From: Acidovorax sp. Root219
GTDB taxonomy: Bacteria; Pseudomonadota; Gammaproteobacteria; Burkholderiales; Burkholderiaceae_C
NCBI RefSeq assembly: GCF_001428665.1
Contig: NZ_LMIJ01000011.1
Coordinates: 475,792 to 539,791 of the forward strand
DNA length: 64,000 nt
Reading direction: 5' to 3'
Shown: piece by piece, positions 8,084-16,445 of the stretch
Layout: each line of letters starts with the position of its first letter
How positions within the stretch are numbered: the first letter of the stretch is position 1
The notes under the pieces: generated by a model
Seen by the model: only the letters and a program-made list of their open reading frames with translations
Databases searched by the model: none
Told to the model about the DNA's origin: nothing
Program-made: the position numbers and the translations under genes

Positions 8084-9166
8084 ATGGAATACACGACACG
8101 ATTCACGCTGGTCTGCAAGAACGACACCGATGCCGATGCCCTGCACGCCGTCTTCAGCACCACGCCCGATGGCGCCGCGCTCGAAGCCGCCATCAAGGCC
8201 TTCTGCGCCGCCCGCAAGATCACCATCCACCCCACGGACCACTTGGGCTTCGACCACTGCGAGCGCTCGGGCCGGGTGATCGATGCAGCCTTCACCTCAG
8301 GCTCCACCGATGTCGGGGACTTCATCGGCCCCCTGTCCAAGGTCTGCCACACCCTGCATGCGGAACTGGTCGATGACGAAGTGGCGCGCAAGCTCGAATA
8401 CGGCTTCATCGACGGCAAAAAGAAGCCGCCCGCCGACGTGGTGGCGCTGATGAAGACCCTGGCCCCGACCGCCCAGCTGGGCCGCGTGGGCAGGGCCATC
8501 GAAGCCGCCGAGCGCGAGCAGAACGACCCGACCTATGCCTTCATCCGCGCCATCGGCTTCTCCAAGAACCAGGCCACCGTGCAGGCCCTGCTGGAGAAAG
8601 GGGCTGACCCGAACAGCAAGTTCTCCTCCGGCTATTCCTGCTTGAACAAGGCCATCACCGACAAGCGCGTGAAGGTCGTGCAGCTCATGCTGGAACATGG
8701 CGCCGACCCCAACCTGCCGCACAAGGGTTACCCGAACCTGTACGAGGCTTGCCGGTTCTCGGCGCCCAAGATCGTGGACCTGCTGCTACAGCACGGTGCC
8801 GATCCTGACGTGCGCGAGAAGGGATCTTCGAAGACCAGCTACCCCATCGAGATCGCCATCTACTACCACCAGGCCAAGATCGTGCAATCGCTGCTGGACA
8901 AGGGTGCGAGCACCCGCGGTCTGCCTAAACTGGCCAATCTGCTGGAGTTCACGGTCACCTCGTTCGACGCCATGCACGAGAACCTGGACGGCAAGCTCGC
9001 CATCTTCAAGCTGCTGGTGCGGGACCCGGCCTGGAAGGCTGAACTGCGGGAGAACCGCGACCGGCTGACCGGCATGCTCCAGGAGTCGTTCGCTGCGTAC
9101 AAGTACCAGACGCCCAAGGACCGCAAGGACTTCAACGACATCCTCGCGTTTATGGCTACCCCCTGA
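8084..9166 (+). CDS. Ankyrin-repeat protein
   Basis: This 360-residue protein has a unique N-terminal domain (about residues 1-150) with alternating strands and helices but no motif I know. Three to four ankyrin repeats follow in residues about 160-290, seen as VQALLEKGADPN, VVQLMLEHGADPN, IVDLLLQHGADPD and IVQSLLDKGAS, each about 33 residues apart. A helical C-terminal cap of about 70 residues completes it. Ankyrin repeats mediate protein binding, so it may be an adaptor; there is no signal peptide. The ribosome-binding site is CAAGG just before the ATG. Its stop codon lies inside a dispersed repeat. Confidence 0.85.
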   Translation: MEYTTRFTLVCKNDTDADALHAVFSTTPDGAALEAAIKAFCAARKITIHPTDHLGFDHCERSGRVIDAAFTSGSTDVGDFIGPLSKVCHTLHAELVDDEVARKLEYGFIDGKKKPPADVVALMKTLAPTAQLGRVGRAIEAAEREQNDPTYAFIRAIGFSKNQATVQALLEKGADPNSKFSSGYSCLNKAITDKRVKVVQLMLEHGADPNLPHKGYPNLYEACRFSAPKIVDLLLQHGADPDVREKGSSKTSYPIEIAIYYHQAKIVQSLLDKGASTRGLPKLANLLEFTVTSFDAMHENLDGKLAIFKLLVRDPAWKAELRENRDRLTGMLQESFAAYKYQTPKDRKDFNDILAFMATP

Positions 9167-9262
9167 GTCGCTTCACGCCTTCCCCCTGGAAGGGGGACGC
9201 CCCCAGCGCGGCGGGGCGGCCCTTGCGCGGGGGCACTGGCCTTGGCCGCGCCAGTTTCATGC
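9161..9262 (+). repeat. Dispersed intergenic repeat, copy 1
   Basis: The segment from CCCTGAGTCGCTTC through GGGGGACGCCCCCAGCGCGG to GCGCCAGTTTCATGC recurs in inverted orientation at 52781-52909 with few differences outside an internal variable stretch. The GGGGGACGCCCCCAGC core can fold into a hairpin. This copy overlaps the stop codon of the ankyrin gene, so the repeat supplies the last codons and stop. It has no coding capacity. Confidence 0.8.
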
Positions 9263-9312
9263 ACCGTGGGCGGTGCATGGCGCAATGGATCACTGAAATA
9301 TCCCCCGGGGCA

Positions 9313-11226
9313 TCAACCCCGCTGCTGCAGCGCTTTCTCGATGCGGTTGCGCTGCACCGTGGTCTTGGGCACCTTGAAGGGGAACCAGCTGCGCACGTCC
9401 TCTTCGAGGCCGATGCCGTGCATGTAGTTGTAGATCGCTTTCTTGAGCGCACCGCCCAGGGCATCGTGGTCCACGCCCGTGGGGTCGTGAAAGCCGATGT
9501 CGTTCTTGGCAAAGCTCACCGGCGGCAGGGGCTCCAGCGTCACGCCGTACTCTTCGGGCGCCTTGCCCACGGGCGAGTGCACGGTGCAGGCAAAGCGGTG
9601 GAAGAAGCCGCTCTGGATGCAGCCGTTGGCGAACAGCTGGCGCACGTACTCGAGCGCGTCCACCGTGTCCTGCGCGGTCTGCGTGGGAAAGCCGTACATC
9701 AGGTAGGCGTGCACGAGGATGCCCGCGTCGGTGAAGGCCCGCGTCACGCGCGCCACCTGGTCCACCGAGACGCCCTTCTTCATCAGGTCCAGCAGCCGGT
9801 CCGACGCCACTTCGAGCCCGCCCGAGACGGCGATGCAGCCGCTGTCGGCCAGCAGCTCTGCCAGTTCGGGCGTGAAGGTTTTCTCGAAGCGGATGTTGCC
9901 CCACCACGAGATGCCCGCGTTGCGCTCGATCAGCTCGGTGGCCAGGGTCTTGAGCGCCTTGGGCGGCGCCGCCTCGTCCACGAAGTGAAAACCCGTCTGC
10001 CCTGTTTCGCGCACGATGGCCTCGATGCGGTCTGCCAGCACGCTGGCCGAGGCACCCTCGTAGCGGCTGATGTAATCGAGGCTCACGTCGCAGAAGCTGC
10101 ACTTCTTCCAGTAGCAGCCGTGCGCCACGGTGAGCTTGTTCCAGCGCCCGTCGCTCCACAGGCGGTGCATGGGGTTGAGCATGTCCAAGAGCGACAAATA
10201 CTTGTCCAGCGGCAGCCCGTCCCAGGTGGGCGTACCCACCTCGGCAAAGGCGATGTCCGCCTCTTGCATGTTGATGTAACGCACGGCCTGCGTGTCCGCA
10301 TCGCGCACGAAGGTGCGCACCAGGCGCTGGCGCCCGCGCTGGCCTTGCACATGCTCCAGCAGCGCCAGCAGCGGGCGCTCACCCGCGTCCAGCGACACGT
10401 AGTCGAAGTAGTCGAACACGCGCGGCTCGGTCAGGTCGCGCAGCTCGGTGTTCACGAAGCCGCCGCCCAGCACGGTGACGATGTGCGGGTGCGTCGCCTT
10501 GATCGCCTGCGCAATGCGAAACGCCGCGTACACCGCGCCAGGGAACGGCACCGACAGCAGCACCACCGTGGGTGCATGGCGCTCCACTGCGGCCAGGGCC
10601 AGCGTGCGCAGGGTCTCGTCCACCAGGTTCAGCGGCCCGGCCAGGGCGGCAGCCAGCGGCTCGAAGGTGGGCTGGCTGCCCGCCAGCGACTCGGCATAGC
10701 GCACGAACTCGAAGCGCGGATCCACCGCATCGCGCAGCACGTCGGCCAGGTCGTTCAAATACAGGGTGGCCAGGTGCTTGGCGCGGTCATGCAGGCCCAG
10801 GGCGCCGAAGGCCCAGCCCAGCGGGTCGCCACCCTCGTCGTCCACGTACACGTCGAGCGTGGCGAAGCGCGGCCCCTCGGGCAGGAAGTTGCGCCCCACG
10901 ATGCGGTGCGCCAACGTGGTGTCGCGCCCCTGCAAAAAGGCGATGGTCGGCGCAATGGTCGCCAGGTAGCGGTCGCGCTGCGCCGCAAAGGCCTGCACGG
11001 CAGGGCTGTGCTTCTTGGCCGGCAGCGCAGCCACCTTGGCCGCCACGGCGCGCAGGCCATCGGGCGACAGCAGCTGCAGCACCAGGGCTAGCGCCAGGTC
11101 TTCCTGCACCGCCGTGATCTCGCGCGAGCGCAGAAAGCCCGTGAGGTAGGCCGTCGACGGGTAGGGCGTGTTCAGTTGCGTCATCGGCGGGATGACGGAC
11201 AGGACGCGAAGCGGTGGGGCAGACAT
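9313..11226 (-). CDS. B12-binding-type radical SAM protein
   Basis: This 637-residue protein has an N-terminal Rossmann-like part resembling cobalamin-binding radical SAM enzymes (VVLLSVPFPGAVYAAFRIAQ, then IVTVLGGGFVNTEL), followed by a radical SAM core. The cluster motif reads GCYWKKCSFCD at residues 370-380, with cysteines at 371, 376 and 379, so the spacing is CX4CX2C rather than the usual CX3CX2C. Downstream features fit a TIM barrel (FHFVDEAAPP, ISWWGNIRFEK, GCIAVSGGLEVAS, LVHAYLMYGFPTQT). The reaction is unknown. It stands alone between a dispersed repeat and the carbonic anhydrase gene. Whether cobalamin is bound is uncertain, since no clear DxHxxG motif is seen. Confidence 0.85.
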   Translation of the reverse strand: MSAPPLRVLSVIPPMTQLNTPYPSTAYLTGFLRSREITAVQEDLALALVLQLLSPDGLRAVAAKVAALPAKKHSPAVQAFAAQRDRYLATIAPTIAFLQGRDTTLAHRIVGRNFLPEGPRFATLDVYVDDEGGDPLGWAFGALGLHDRAKHLATLYLNDLADVLRDAVDPRFEFVRYAESLAGSQPTFEPLAAALAGPLNLVDETLRTLALAAVERHAPTVVLLSVPFPGAVYAAFRIAQAIKATHPHIVTVLGGGFVNTELRDLTEPRVFDYFDYVSLDAGERPLLALLEHVQGQRGRQRLVRTFVRDADTQAVRYINMQEADIAFAEVGTPTWDGLPLDKYLSLLDMLNPMHRLWSDGRWNKLTVAHGCYWKKCSFCDVSLDYISRYEGASASVLADRIEAIVRETGQTGFHFVDEAAPPKALKTLATELIERNAGISWWGNIRFEKTFTPELAELLADSGCIAVSGGLEVASDRLLDLMKKGVSVDQVARVTRAFTDAGILVHAYLMYGFPTQTAQDTVDALEYVRQLFANGCIQSGFFHRFACTVHSPVGKAPEEYGVTLEPLPPVSFAKNDIGFHDPTGVDHDALGGALKKAIYNYMHGIGLEEDVRSWFPFKVPKTTVQRNRIEKALQQRG

Positions 11227-11326
11227 GGGTGGGGGCGGTCAGGGCGATGCAGTGCCGCCTCGTGGGGAATCGTGGAAGAAGTGCCCGATTATCCCGCGTG
11301 ACCCTTACCCAGCGGGGGCGTGCGAC

Positions 11327-11896
11327 TTACAGGGGCTGGGGCGGCGGTTCCACCGCTGCATCCGGCGTGCCCGCCAGGTAGTTGTTCTTCACGCGCACAT
11401 AGTGCTCGGCCGAATAACGCAGGTAGGCGATCTCCTGGTCCGTCAGCGCACGCTGGCGCACGGCGGGCCGGCCGATATACAGGTAGCCGCTCTCCAGCAC
11501 CTTGCCGGGCGACACCAGGCTGCCCGCGCCGAGCATCACGCGATCGCCGATCACGGCATCGTCCATGACGATCGAGCCCATGCCGATCAAACACTCGTCG
11601 CCGATGCGGCAGCCGTGCAGGATCACCGCATGGCCGATGGTGACATGGCTGCCGATGATGAGCGGCGAGCCCTCGGGCTTGGCGGCATTGCGGTGTGAGA
11701 CATGGCCCATGGTCAGGTCCTGCACGTTCGTGGCCTCGCCCACCACGATGCGGTTCACGTCGCCGCGTAGCACGGCGTTGCACCACACGGACGCGTCTTT
11801 GCCAAGGGTGACGTCGCCGATCACCTGGGCCGAGTCGTGGAGGAAGACGCCGGTGCCGAGCACGGGCGCGGTATCGAGGTAGGGAGCAATGGGCAT
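11327..11896 (-). CDS. Gamma-class carbonic anhydrase-like hexapeptide protein
   Basis: The 189-residue protein is a left-handed beta-helix protein of the gamma carbonic anhydrase/YrdA family. Hexapeptide turns are clear (VIGDVTLGKDASVWCNAVLR, then IGSHVTIGHAVILHGC and IGDECLIGMGSIVMDD). The metal-ligand histidines are in the expected positions: one in MGHVSH and two in TIGHAVILHG. A C-terminal helix (IAYLRYSAEHYVRVKNNY) completes the fold. Members bind zinc or iron; many lack demonstrated anhydrase activity, so function is assigned by family only. The ATG at 11896 gives the normal length; upstream in-frame ATGs overlap the next gene. Confidence 0.9.
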   Translation of the reverse strand: MPIAPYLDTAPVLGTGVFLHDSAQVIGDVTLGKDASVWCNAVLRGDVNRIVVGEATNVQDLTMGHVSHRNAAKPEGSPLIIGSHVTIGHAVILHGCRIGDECLIGMGSIVMDDAVIGDRVMLGAGSLVSPGKVLESGYLYIGRPAVRQRALTDQEIAYLRYSAEHYVRVKNNYLAGTPDAAVEPPPQPL

Positions 11897-11946
11897 GTTG
11901 TTTGTTGGTGCGACGCTGAAAGCAATGCTCCGAGCGTAGTGCAAAG

Positions 11947-12570
11947 TCAGTGACCGCCGCGCAGATGCACTGCGATCAGGGGCGCCACCTGCGCCGCATG
12001 CCGGTTCGCCAGGTCGTGTGCGCCACCGGGCACCACCTGCAGCCAGCTGTGCGGCAGCAGCGCCTGCAGGCGCCGGCCCACGCCCACGGGGCTGATGGCG
12101 TCGGCATCGCCCCACAGCAGCAGCGTGGGCGGCGCCAAGGTGGCCAGGGCGGCGCTCAGGTCCTCGCGGTAGTCGGCGAACCAGGTCGGCACCGTGGGGT
12201 GGGCCTGGGCGAAGGCCGGCCGCCAGTCCTGTGCGCCGTGGGCGGCCATGTCCACGCCGCCCGAGGTGGCCGCCAGCACCAGGTGCGTGACCTGGTCAGG
12301 ACGTTGGAGGGCCGCCTGGATGGCCACGATGCCGCCCATGGACTGCGCGACCAGCGCCGTGGGCCGGTCGATGGCGTCCACCACCCGCGCCACCAGGTCT
12401 TCCATCCCGCGCACACGGGGGTCGGCCGGCACCGGGCCGAAGCCCGGCCAGCCCATCAGCCGGCGGGTGGCCGGGTGGTCCAGCAAGCTGGACACAGGTT
12501 GCCAGAACTGCGGGTCGCCACCGACGCCCGGGAGGAAGAGGATCTGGGAGGGTTGTTGCTGCGCTTCCAT
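11947..12570 (-). CDS. Alpha/beta-hydrolase
   Basis: This 207-residue protein has the alpha/beta-hydrolase core. The nucleophile elbow is AQSMGG with Ser77, the likely acid is in WGDADAIS (Asp155 or Asp157) and the catalytic His is in PGGAHDLANRH (His185). The oxyanion-hole region is LFLPGVGGDPQFW. It is short for the superfamily and has little lid domain. The substrate is unknown; small esterase or lactonase are options. It lies 50 bases upstream of the carbonic anhydrase-like gene on the same strand, and downstream of the TetR gene with a 33-base gap, so the three may form one transcript. Confidence 0.85.
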   Translation of the reverse strand: MEAQQQPSQILFLPGVGGDPQFWQPVSSLLDHPATRRLMGWPGFGPVPADPRVRGMEDLVARVVDAIDRPTALVAQSMGGIVAIQAALQRPDQVTHLVLAATSGGVDMAAHGAQDWRPAFAQAHPTVPTWFADYREDLSAALATLAPPTLLLWGDADAISPVGVGRRLQALLPHSWLQVVPGGAHDLANRHAAQVAPLIAVHLRGGH

Positions 12571-12603
12571 GGTCCGGCAGCATACGCCGCGCGCGCCAAT
12601 TGA

Positions 12604-13248
12604 TCAGCCCGGTGCGGCCACCGCGTAGAAGCCCAGGAACATGTCCACCGCATCTGCCAGCACCTGCTGCTGCACGGCGGGCGCCAGCGGCGGCTGGCCC
12701 ATGGCCAGCTGGGGCCAGAAGGCGAAGGACTTGACCATGCCATGCAGCTGGTGGGCCGCGTAGTGGGCGTCGACCCCGGTGCGCAGGCGGCCGTCCTGCT
12801 GGGCGGCGCGCATCCACTGCGGCAGGCCTTCCTCCTTTTCGGACAGGCGTTCCACCAGGGCGCGGGCGCGCTCGGGCGTGTGCATCAGCTCGGCCATGGC
12901 CACGCGCGAGAGGTCGATGAAGCTTGCGTCATTGAGCAACTGCATCTTTTGCTCCAGCAGCGCCAGCAACTGTGCGCGCAGGGGCTGCGCGGTGTCGTAG
13001 CGGATCTCGTGCAGCGCATGGCCGCGCTCCCACAGCTTGCCCAGGATGGCCTCGAACAGCTCGTCCTTGCTCGGAAAGTGGTTGTACACCGTGCGCTTGG
13101 AGACATCGGCCGCCGCAGCCACCCGGTCCATGCTGGTGCCGGCAAAGCCATGCTCGCGGAACTCCGCAATGGCAGCCTGCACGATGGCCTCGCGCTTGCG
13201 GTCGGTCAGGCGGGTGGCAGGAGTCGTGGGCGGGGCTATGGGGCTCAT
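12604..13248 (-). CDS. TetR-family transcriptional regulator
   Basis: This 214-residue protein has the TetR helix-turn-helix at residues about 17-63 (REAIVQAAIAEFREHGFAGT, then MDRVAAAADVSKRTVYNHFP and SKDELFEAIL), followed by an all-helical ligand-binding domain. It is divergent from a metallo-beta-lactamase-fold lipoprotein gene, and an 84-base intergenic stretch with inverted and direct repeats lies between them. Repression of that gene and of itself, relieved by an unknown ligand, is the likely role. The C-terminal domain is typical of regulators of efflux or lipid genes but gives no ligand. Confidence 0.9.
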   Translation of the reverse strand: MSPIAPPTTPATRLTDRKREAIVQAAIAEFREHGFAGTSMDRVAAAADVSKRTVYNHFPSKDELFEAILGKLWERGHALHEIRYDTAQPLRAQLLALLEQKMQLLNDASFIDLSRVAMAELMHTPERARALVERLSEKEEGLPQWMRAAQQDGRLRTGVDAHYAAHQLHGMVKSFAFWPQLAMGQPPLAPAVQQQVLADAVDMFLGFYAVAAPG

Positions 13249-13271
13249 AGCCGAAATTTTACACCGGGGAG

Positions 13272-13320
13272 TTTACTTTTTCAGAAACAACACTACACTG
13301 TGCAGTGCACTTTTCAGAAA
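13272..13320. promoter_or_regulatory. Operator/promoter between TetR and MBL genes
   Basis: CACTG-TG-CAGTG (13296-13307) is an inverted repeat, flanked by a direct repeat of ACTTTT(T)CAGAAA at 13274-13287 and 13309-13320. TTTACT (13272) and TACACT (13294-13299), 16 bases apart, could be the promoter for the rightward gene, so a TetR dimer here would block it. Assignment is by position and symmetry only. Confidence 0.5.
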
Positions 13321-13332
13321 AGGCAGTCCCCC

Positions 13333-14418
13333 ATGTTCCGCCGCGTGCCCCGCATCCTCCTCATCCTCACCGCAATCACCGCCATGGCCTACAGCATCCT
13401 CTCCTGTGCCAACCTGCCCTCTGCCTCGTACGAGCAGTCGCCCCAGTACGTGGACGGCAAGTTCCGCAACGTTGCTCCGCGCCAGGCGCCCGGCTTCTTC
13501 AAGACGGTGGCCATCTTCTGGCGCTTTGCCACCGACAAGCCGGCCAACACCGTGCCCGCCAAGCCCATCGAGGTCAAGCCGCTCACCCAGGCCGACGTGC
13601 TGGCAGCGCCCGACCAGAGCCTGTGGCGCCTGGGCCATTCGACCATGCTGCTCAAGCTTGACGGCAAGTTCTGGCTCACCGACCCGGTGTTCTCCGAGCG
13701 CGCCTCGCCCTTTCAGCTCCTCGGGCCCAAGCGCTTCCACGCGCCGCCGCTCACCATCGACGAGCTGCCGCCCATTACCGGCGTGGTGCTCTCGCATGAC
13801 CACTACGACCACCTCGATTTCGACGCCATCCAGAAGCTGGCGCCCAAGGTCGAGCATTTCCTCACCCCGCTGGGCGTGGGCGACCGCCTCATCGCCTGGG
13901 GCGTGCCGGCCGCCAAGGTGCAGCAGTTCGACTGGTGGCAGGGCACCAGCGTGGGCGGCGTGAAGTTCGTCGCCACCCCGGCCCAGCACTTCTCGGGCCG
14001 CACCCTGTCGGACGGCAACCGCACGCTGTGGGCCTCGTGGGTCATCATGGCCGGCGACACGCGCATCTTCTTCAGCGGCGACACCGGCTATTTCGACGGC
14101 TTCAAGGCCATCGGCGAGCGCTATGGCCCGTTCGACCTGACCATGGTCGAGACCGGGGCCTACGACGCCCAGTGGCCCGACGTGCACATGCAGCCCGAAG
14201 AAAGCCTGCAGGCCCACCGCGACGTGAAGGGCCGCCACATGATGCCCATCCACAACGGCACCTTCGACCTGGCCCTGCACCCCTGGCACGAGCCCTTCGA
14301 GCGCATCACCACGCTGGCCGCTGCGAGCCAGGTGCCCCTGGTGGCGCCGGTGATGGGCGAGCGGCTGGACATCCGCAACCCCTCGCTGTCGCAAAGCTGG
14401 TGGCGCAGCGTGCAGTGA
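13333..14418 (+). CDS. Metallo-beta-lactamase-fold lipoprotein hydrolase (UlaG/NAPE-PLD-like)
   Basis: This 361-residue protein begins with a hydrophobic segment and a possible lipobox (SILSC, Cys25), suggesting an envelope lipoprotein. The metal-binding motif SHDHYDHLDF places His155, His157, Asp159 and His160 as HxHxDH. Later ligands lie in ATPAQHFSGR, FFSGDTGYF and IHNGTFDLALH. The set matches the UlaG/NAPE-phospholipase-D-like branch, which cleaves phosphodiesters or lactones; the substrate is unknown. It is divergent from a TetR gene with a symmetrical operator between them, so it is probably repressed until a lipid-like or toxic ligand appears. The start at 13333 follows AAAGGCAG. Confidence 0.88.
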   Translation: MFRRVPRILLILTAITAMAYSILSCANLPSASYEQSPQYVDGKFRNVAPRQAPGFFKTVAIFWRFATDKPANTVPAKPIEVKPLTQADVLAAPDQSLWRLGHSTMLLKLDGKFWLTDPVFSERASPFQLLGPKRFHAPPLTIDELPPITGVVLSHDHYDHLDFDAIQKLAPKVEHFLTPLGVGDRLIAWGVPAAKVQQFDWWQGTSVGGVKFVATPAQHFSGRTLSDGNRTLWASWVIMAGDTRIFFSGDTGYFDGFKAIGERYGPFDLTMVETGAYDAQWPDVHMQPEESLQAHRDVKGRHMMPIHNGTFDLALHPWHEPFERITTLAAASQVPLVAPVMGERLDIRNPSLSQSWWRSVQ

Positions 14419-14423
14419 GCTGA

Positions 14424-15878
14424 TCAGCCGTCCGGCAGGCGCCTGGCCAATTGGCCCACAATCCGCGCCGCAGCCGTGATCTCGACCACGCCGAAGCCCG
14501 CGTAGCCGAACAGCCAGCCGCGCCGCTCGGACTCCATCGCATAGCGCGACAGCGGCGCCAGCATCACCCCCGCCGCCTGGGCCTGGCGGCACAGAGCCTC
14601 GTCGTCGCTGCCCGGCGCGTGCTCCAGCAGCAGATGCATGCCCCGGTCGCTGGCGGCCAGTTGCAACGCGCCGTCGCTGGCATCGGCCAGCGCATCGCGC
14701 AGCGCCTGCTGGCGTGCCTGGTACAGCTCGCGCATCTGGCGCAGGTGGCGCAGCAGGTGGCCCTCGGCAATGAACTGCGCCAGCACCGCCTGCGCATCGC
14801 CGGGCGCATGCCGGTCGGTGATGGCGCGGGCCATGGCAAAGGGCTGCACCAGCGCCGGCGGCGCCACGATGAAGCCCAGCCGCAGGCCCGGGTGCAGCGT
14901 CTTGGAAAAGGTGCCCACGTACAGCACCCGCTCCGACCCCGGCAGGCTGCACAGCGCCGGCACGCGCTGCGCGCCGTACTGGAACTCGCCGTCGTAGTCG
15001 TCCTCCACCACCCAGGCATCGTGCGTGCGCGCCCACTGCAGCAGCGCCTGGCGCCGCGCCAGGCCCATGCGCCCGCCCGTGGGGTACTGGTGCGTGGGCG
15101 TCACCACCGCCATGTGCGCGCCGGGCCAGCGCTGCGTGGCCTCGGCAATGCAGGCGCCCTCGCCGTCCATGGCCATGGGCCGGGCCCGCACGCCGTGGCC
15201 CAGCAGCGCAGCGCGTATGCCGGGGTAGCCGGGGTCTTCCACCAGCACTTCGTCGCCCACGTCCAGCAGCAGCCGCGCGATCAGGTCGATGGCCTGCTGC
15301 GAGCCCGAGCACACCACCACCTGGCCCGCATCGCAGCGGATGCCGCGCGAGGCCCACAGCCACTGCGCCACCGCCTCGCGCAGCTGCGGGTCGCCGGCCG
15401 GGTCCAGGTACTGCGCGCGCGCCGCGCGCTGGCCGGGGCCGGCCTGGCGCGCCAGGCGGTCCCACACGGCGTAGGGAAAGGTGTCCACCTCGGGCGCCCC
15501 CATGCGAAAGGCCCGCGCCACTGCCACCGGCGGGTTCCAGCGCGCCGCTGTGTCGGCAATCAGTTGGCCCCGGCGCGACAGGCCCCTGGGCGGCGCCACC
15601 AACTGCTGCTGGGTGCGGGTGGTGGCGCCCCCGGCCGCCTGCGAGACATAGGTGCCATCGCCCACACGCGCCTCCACATAGCCCTCGGCCTGCAGGCGAT
15701 GCACGGCCCACAGCACCGTGTTGCGCGACACGCCCAGCGCCGCAGCATGCTCGCGCGAAGGCGGCAGCCGCGTGCCCGCGCGCAGGCTGCCCTGCTCGAT
15801 GGCGCCGCGCAGGCGCTCGTAGACCTGCTGGCGCAGCGTGGCGGTGGCCACGGTGGGATTGGCTCTGGCGGTTGGCAC
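14424..15878 (-). CDS. MocR-family regulator (GntR HTH fused to aminotransferase domain)
   Basis: This 484-residue protein has an N-terminal GntR winged helix (residues about 12-80, with LPPSREHAAALGVSRNTVLW) joined to a class I aminotransferase domain. The PLP lysine is K326 in GTFSKTLHPGLRLG, and VEDDYDGEFQ and PTHQYPTG are typical. MocR/PdxR proteins sense PLP or amino compounds and usually act as regulators rather than enzymes. It is divergent from the OsmC and PaiB genes with an 81-base gap, so these are its likely targets. PaiB-like proteins bind FMN and are linked to polyamine response, but whether the regulator follows PLP levels cannot be shown here. Confidence 0.9.
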   Translation of the reverse strand: MPTARANPTVATATLRQQVYERLRGAIEQGSLRAGTRLPPSREHAAALGVSRNTVLWAVHRLQAEGYVEARVGDGTYVSQAAGGATTRTQQQLVAPPRGLSRRGQLIADTAARWNPPVAVARAFRMGAPEVDTFPYAVWDRLARQAGPGQRAARAQYLDPAGDPQLREAVAQWLWASRGIRCDAGQVVVCSGSQQAIDLIARLLLDVGDEVLVEDPGYPGIRAALLGHGVRARPMAMDGEGACIAEATQRWPGAHMAVVTPTHQYPTGGRMGLARRQALLQWARTHDAWVVEDDYDGEFQYGAQRVPALCSLPGSERVLYVGTFSKTLHPGLRLGFIVAPPALVQPFAMARAITDRHAPGDAQAVLAQFIAEGHLLRHLRQMRELYQARQQALRDALADASDGALQLAASDRGMHLLLEHAPGSDDEALCRQAQAAGVMLAPLSRYAMESERRGWLFGYAGFGVVEITAAARIVGQLARRLPDG

Positions 15879-15959
15879 GAATTGGCCCCTTCAATGGCTC
15901 TCTATCGCCATAAACTGAAGAACCATTGTAGGCACCACCCCCACGAAAGCATTCCCACC

Positions 15960-16442
15960 ATGGCAGAGCACTTCGCCACCATCACCTGGCAACGCGGCAG
16001 CGACGATTTCCTCGACAAGCGCTACCACCGCGCCCACACCTGGCAGTTCGACGGCGGCGCCACCGTGGCCGCATCGTCCTCGCCGCATGTCGTGCCCCTG
16101 CCCTACTCCGATGCGGCGGCGGTCGACCCCGAGGAGGCCTACGTCGCCTCGCTGTCGAGCTGCCACATGCTGTGGTTCATGGACTTCGCCAGCCGCGCGG
16201 GCTACCGGCTGGACAGCTACAGCGATGCGGCCGTGGGCACCATGGCCAAGAACGATGCCGGCCAGCTCGTCGTCACCCACGTGCAGCTCAAGCCGGTCAC
16301 CCGCTTCGATGCGGCCCACGCACCCAGCGCCGAGCAACTCGACGACCTGCACCACAAGGCCCACACCTCGTGCTTCCTGGCCAACTCGGTCAAGACGCAG
16401 ATCGACTGCGCGCCCGTGCTGCAACTGAGCGAAGGGGGCTGA
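15960..16442 (+). CDS. OsmC-family peroxiredoxin-like protein
   Basis: This 160-residue protein has the OsmC fold. The two redox cysteines are Cys68 in SLSSCHMLWF and Cys138 in HTSCFLANS, the expected pair for thiol-dependent reduction of organic hydroperoxides. The N-terminus ATITWQRGSDDF fits the YhfA/OsmC-like branch more than Ohr itself. It is the first gene of a pair with the PaiB-like gene (three bases apart) and divergent from the MocR regulator. A second OsmC protein is encoded at 26145-26582. Reductant and substrate are inferred from family. Confidence 0.88.
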   Translation: MAEHFATITWQRGSDDFLDKRYHRAHTWQFDGGATVAASSSPHVVPLPYSDAAAVDPEEAYVASLSSCHMLWFMDFASRAGYRLDSYSDAAVGTMAKNDAGQLVVTHVQLKPVTRFDAAHAPSAEQLDDLHHKAHTSCFLANSVKTQIDCAPVLQLSEGG

Positions 16443-16445
16443 ACC

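Noticed and set aside
9223..11091. 622-codon plus-strand open frame opposite the radical SAM gene
   Set aside because: Antisense to a gene with clear motifs; no conserved feature of its own.
13273..15894. 873-codon minus-strand open frame spanning the MBL gene and MocR gene
   Set aside because: Overlaps two recognised genes in other frames and has no domain; it starts next to the MocR gene and continues antisense to the MBL gene.
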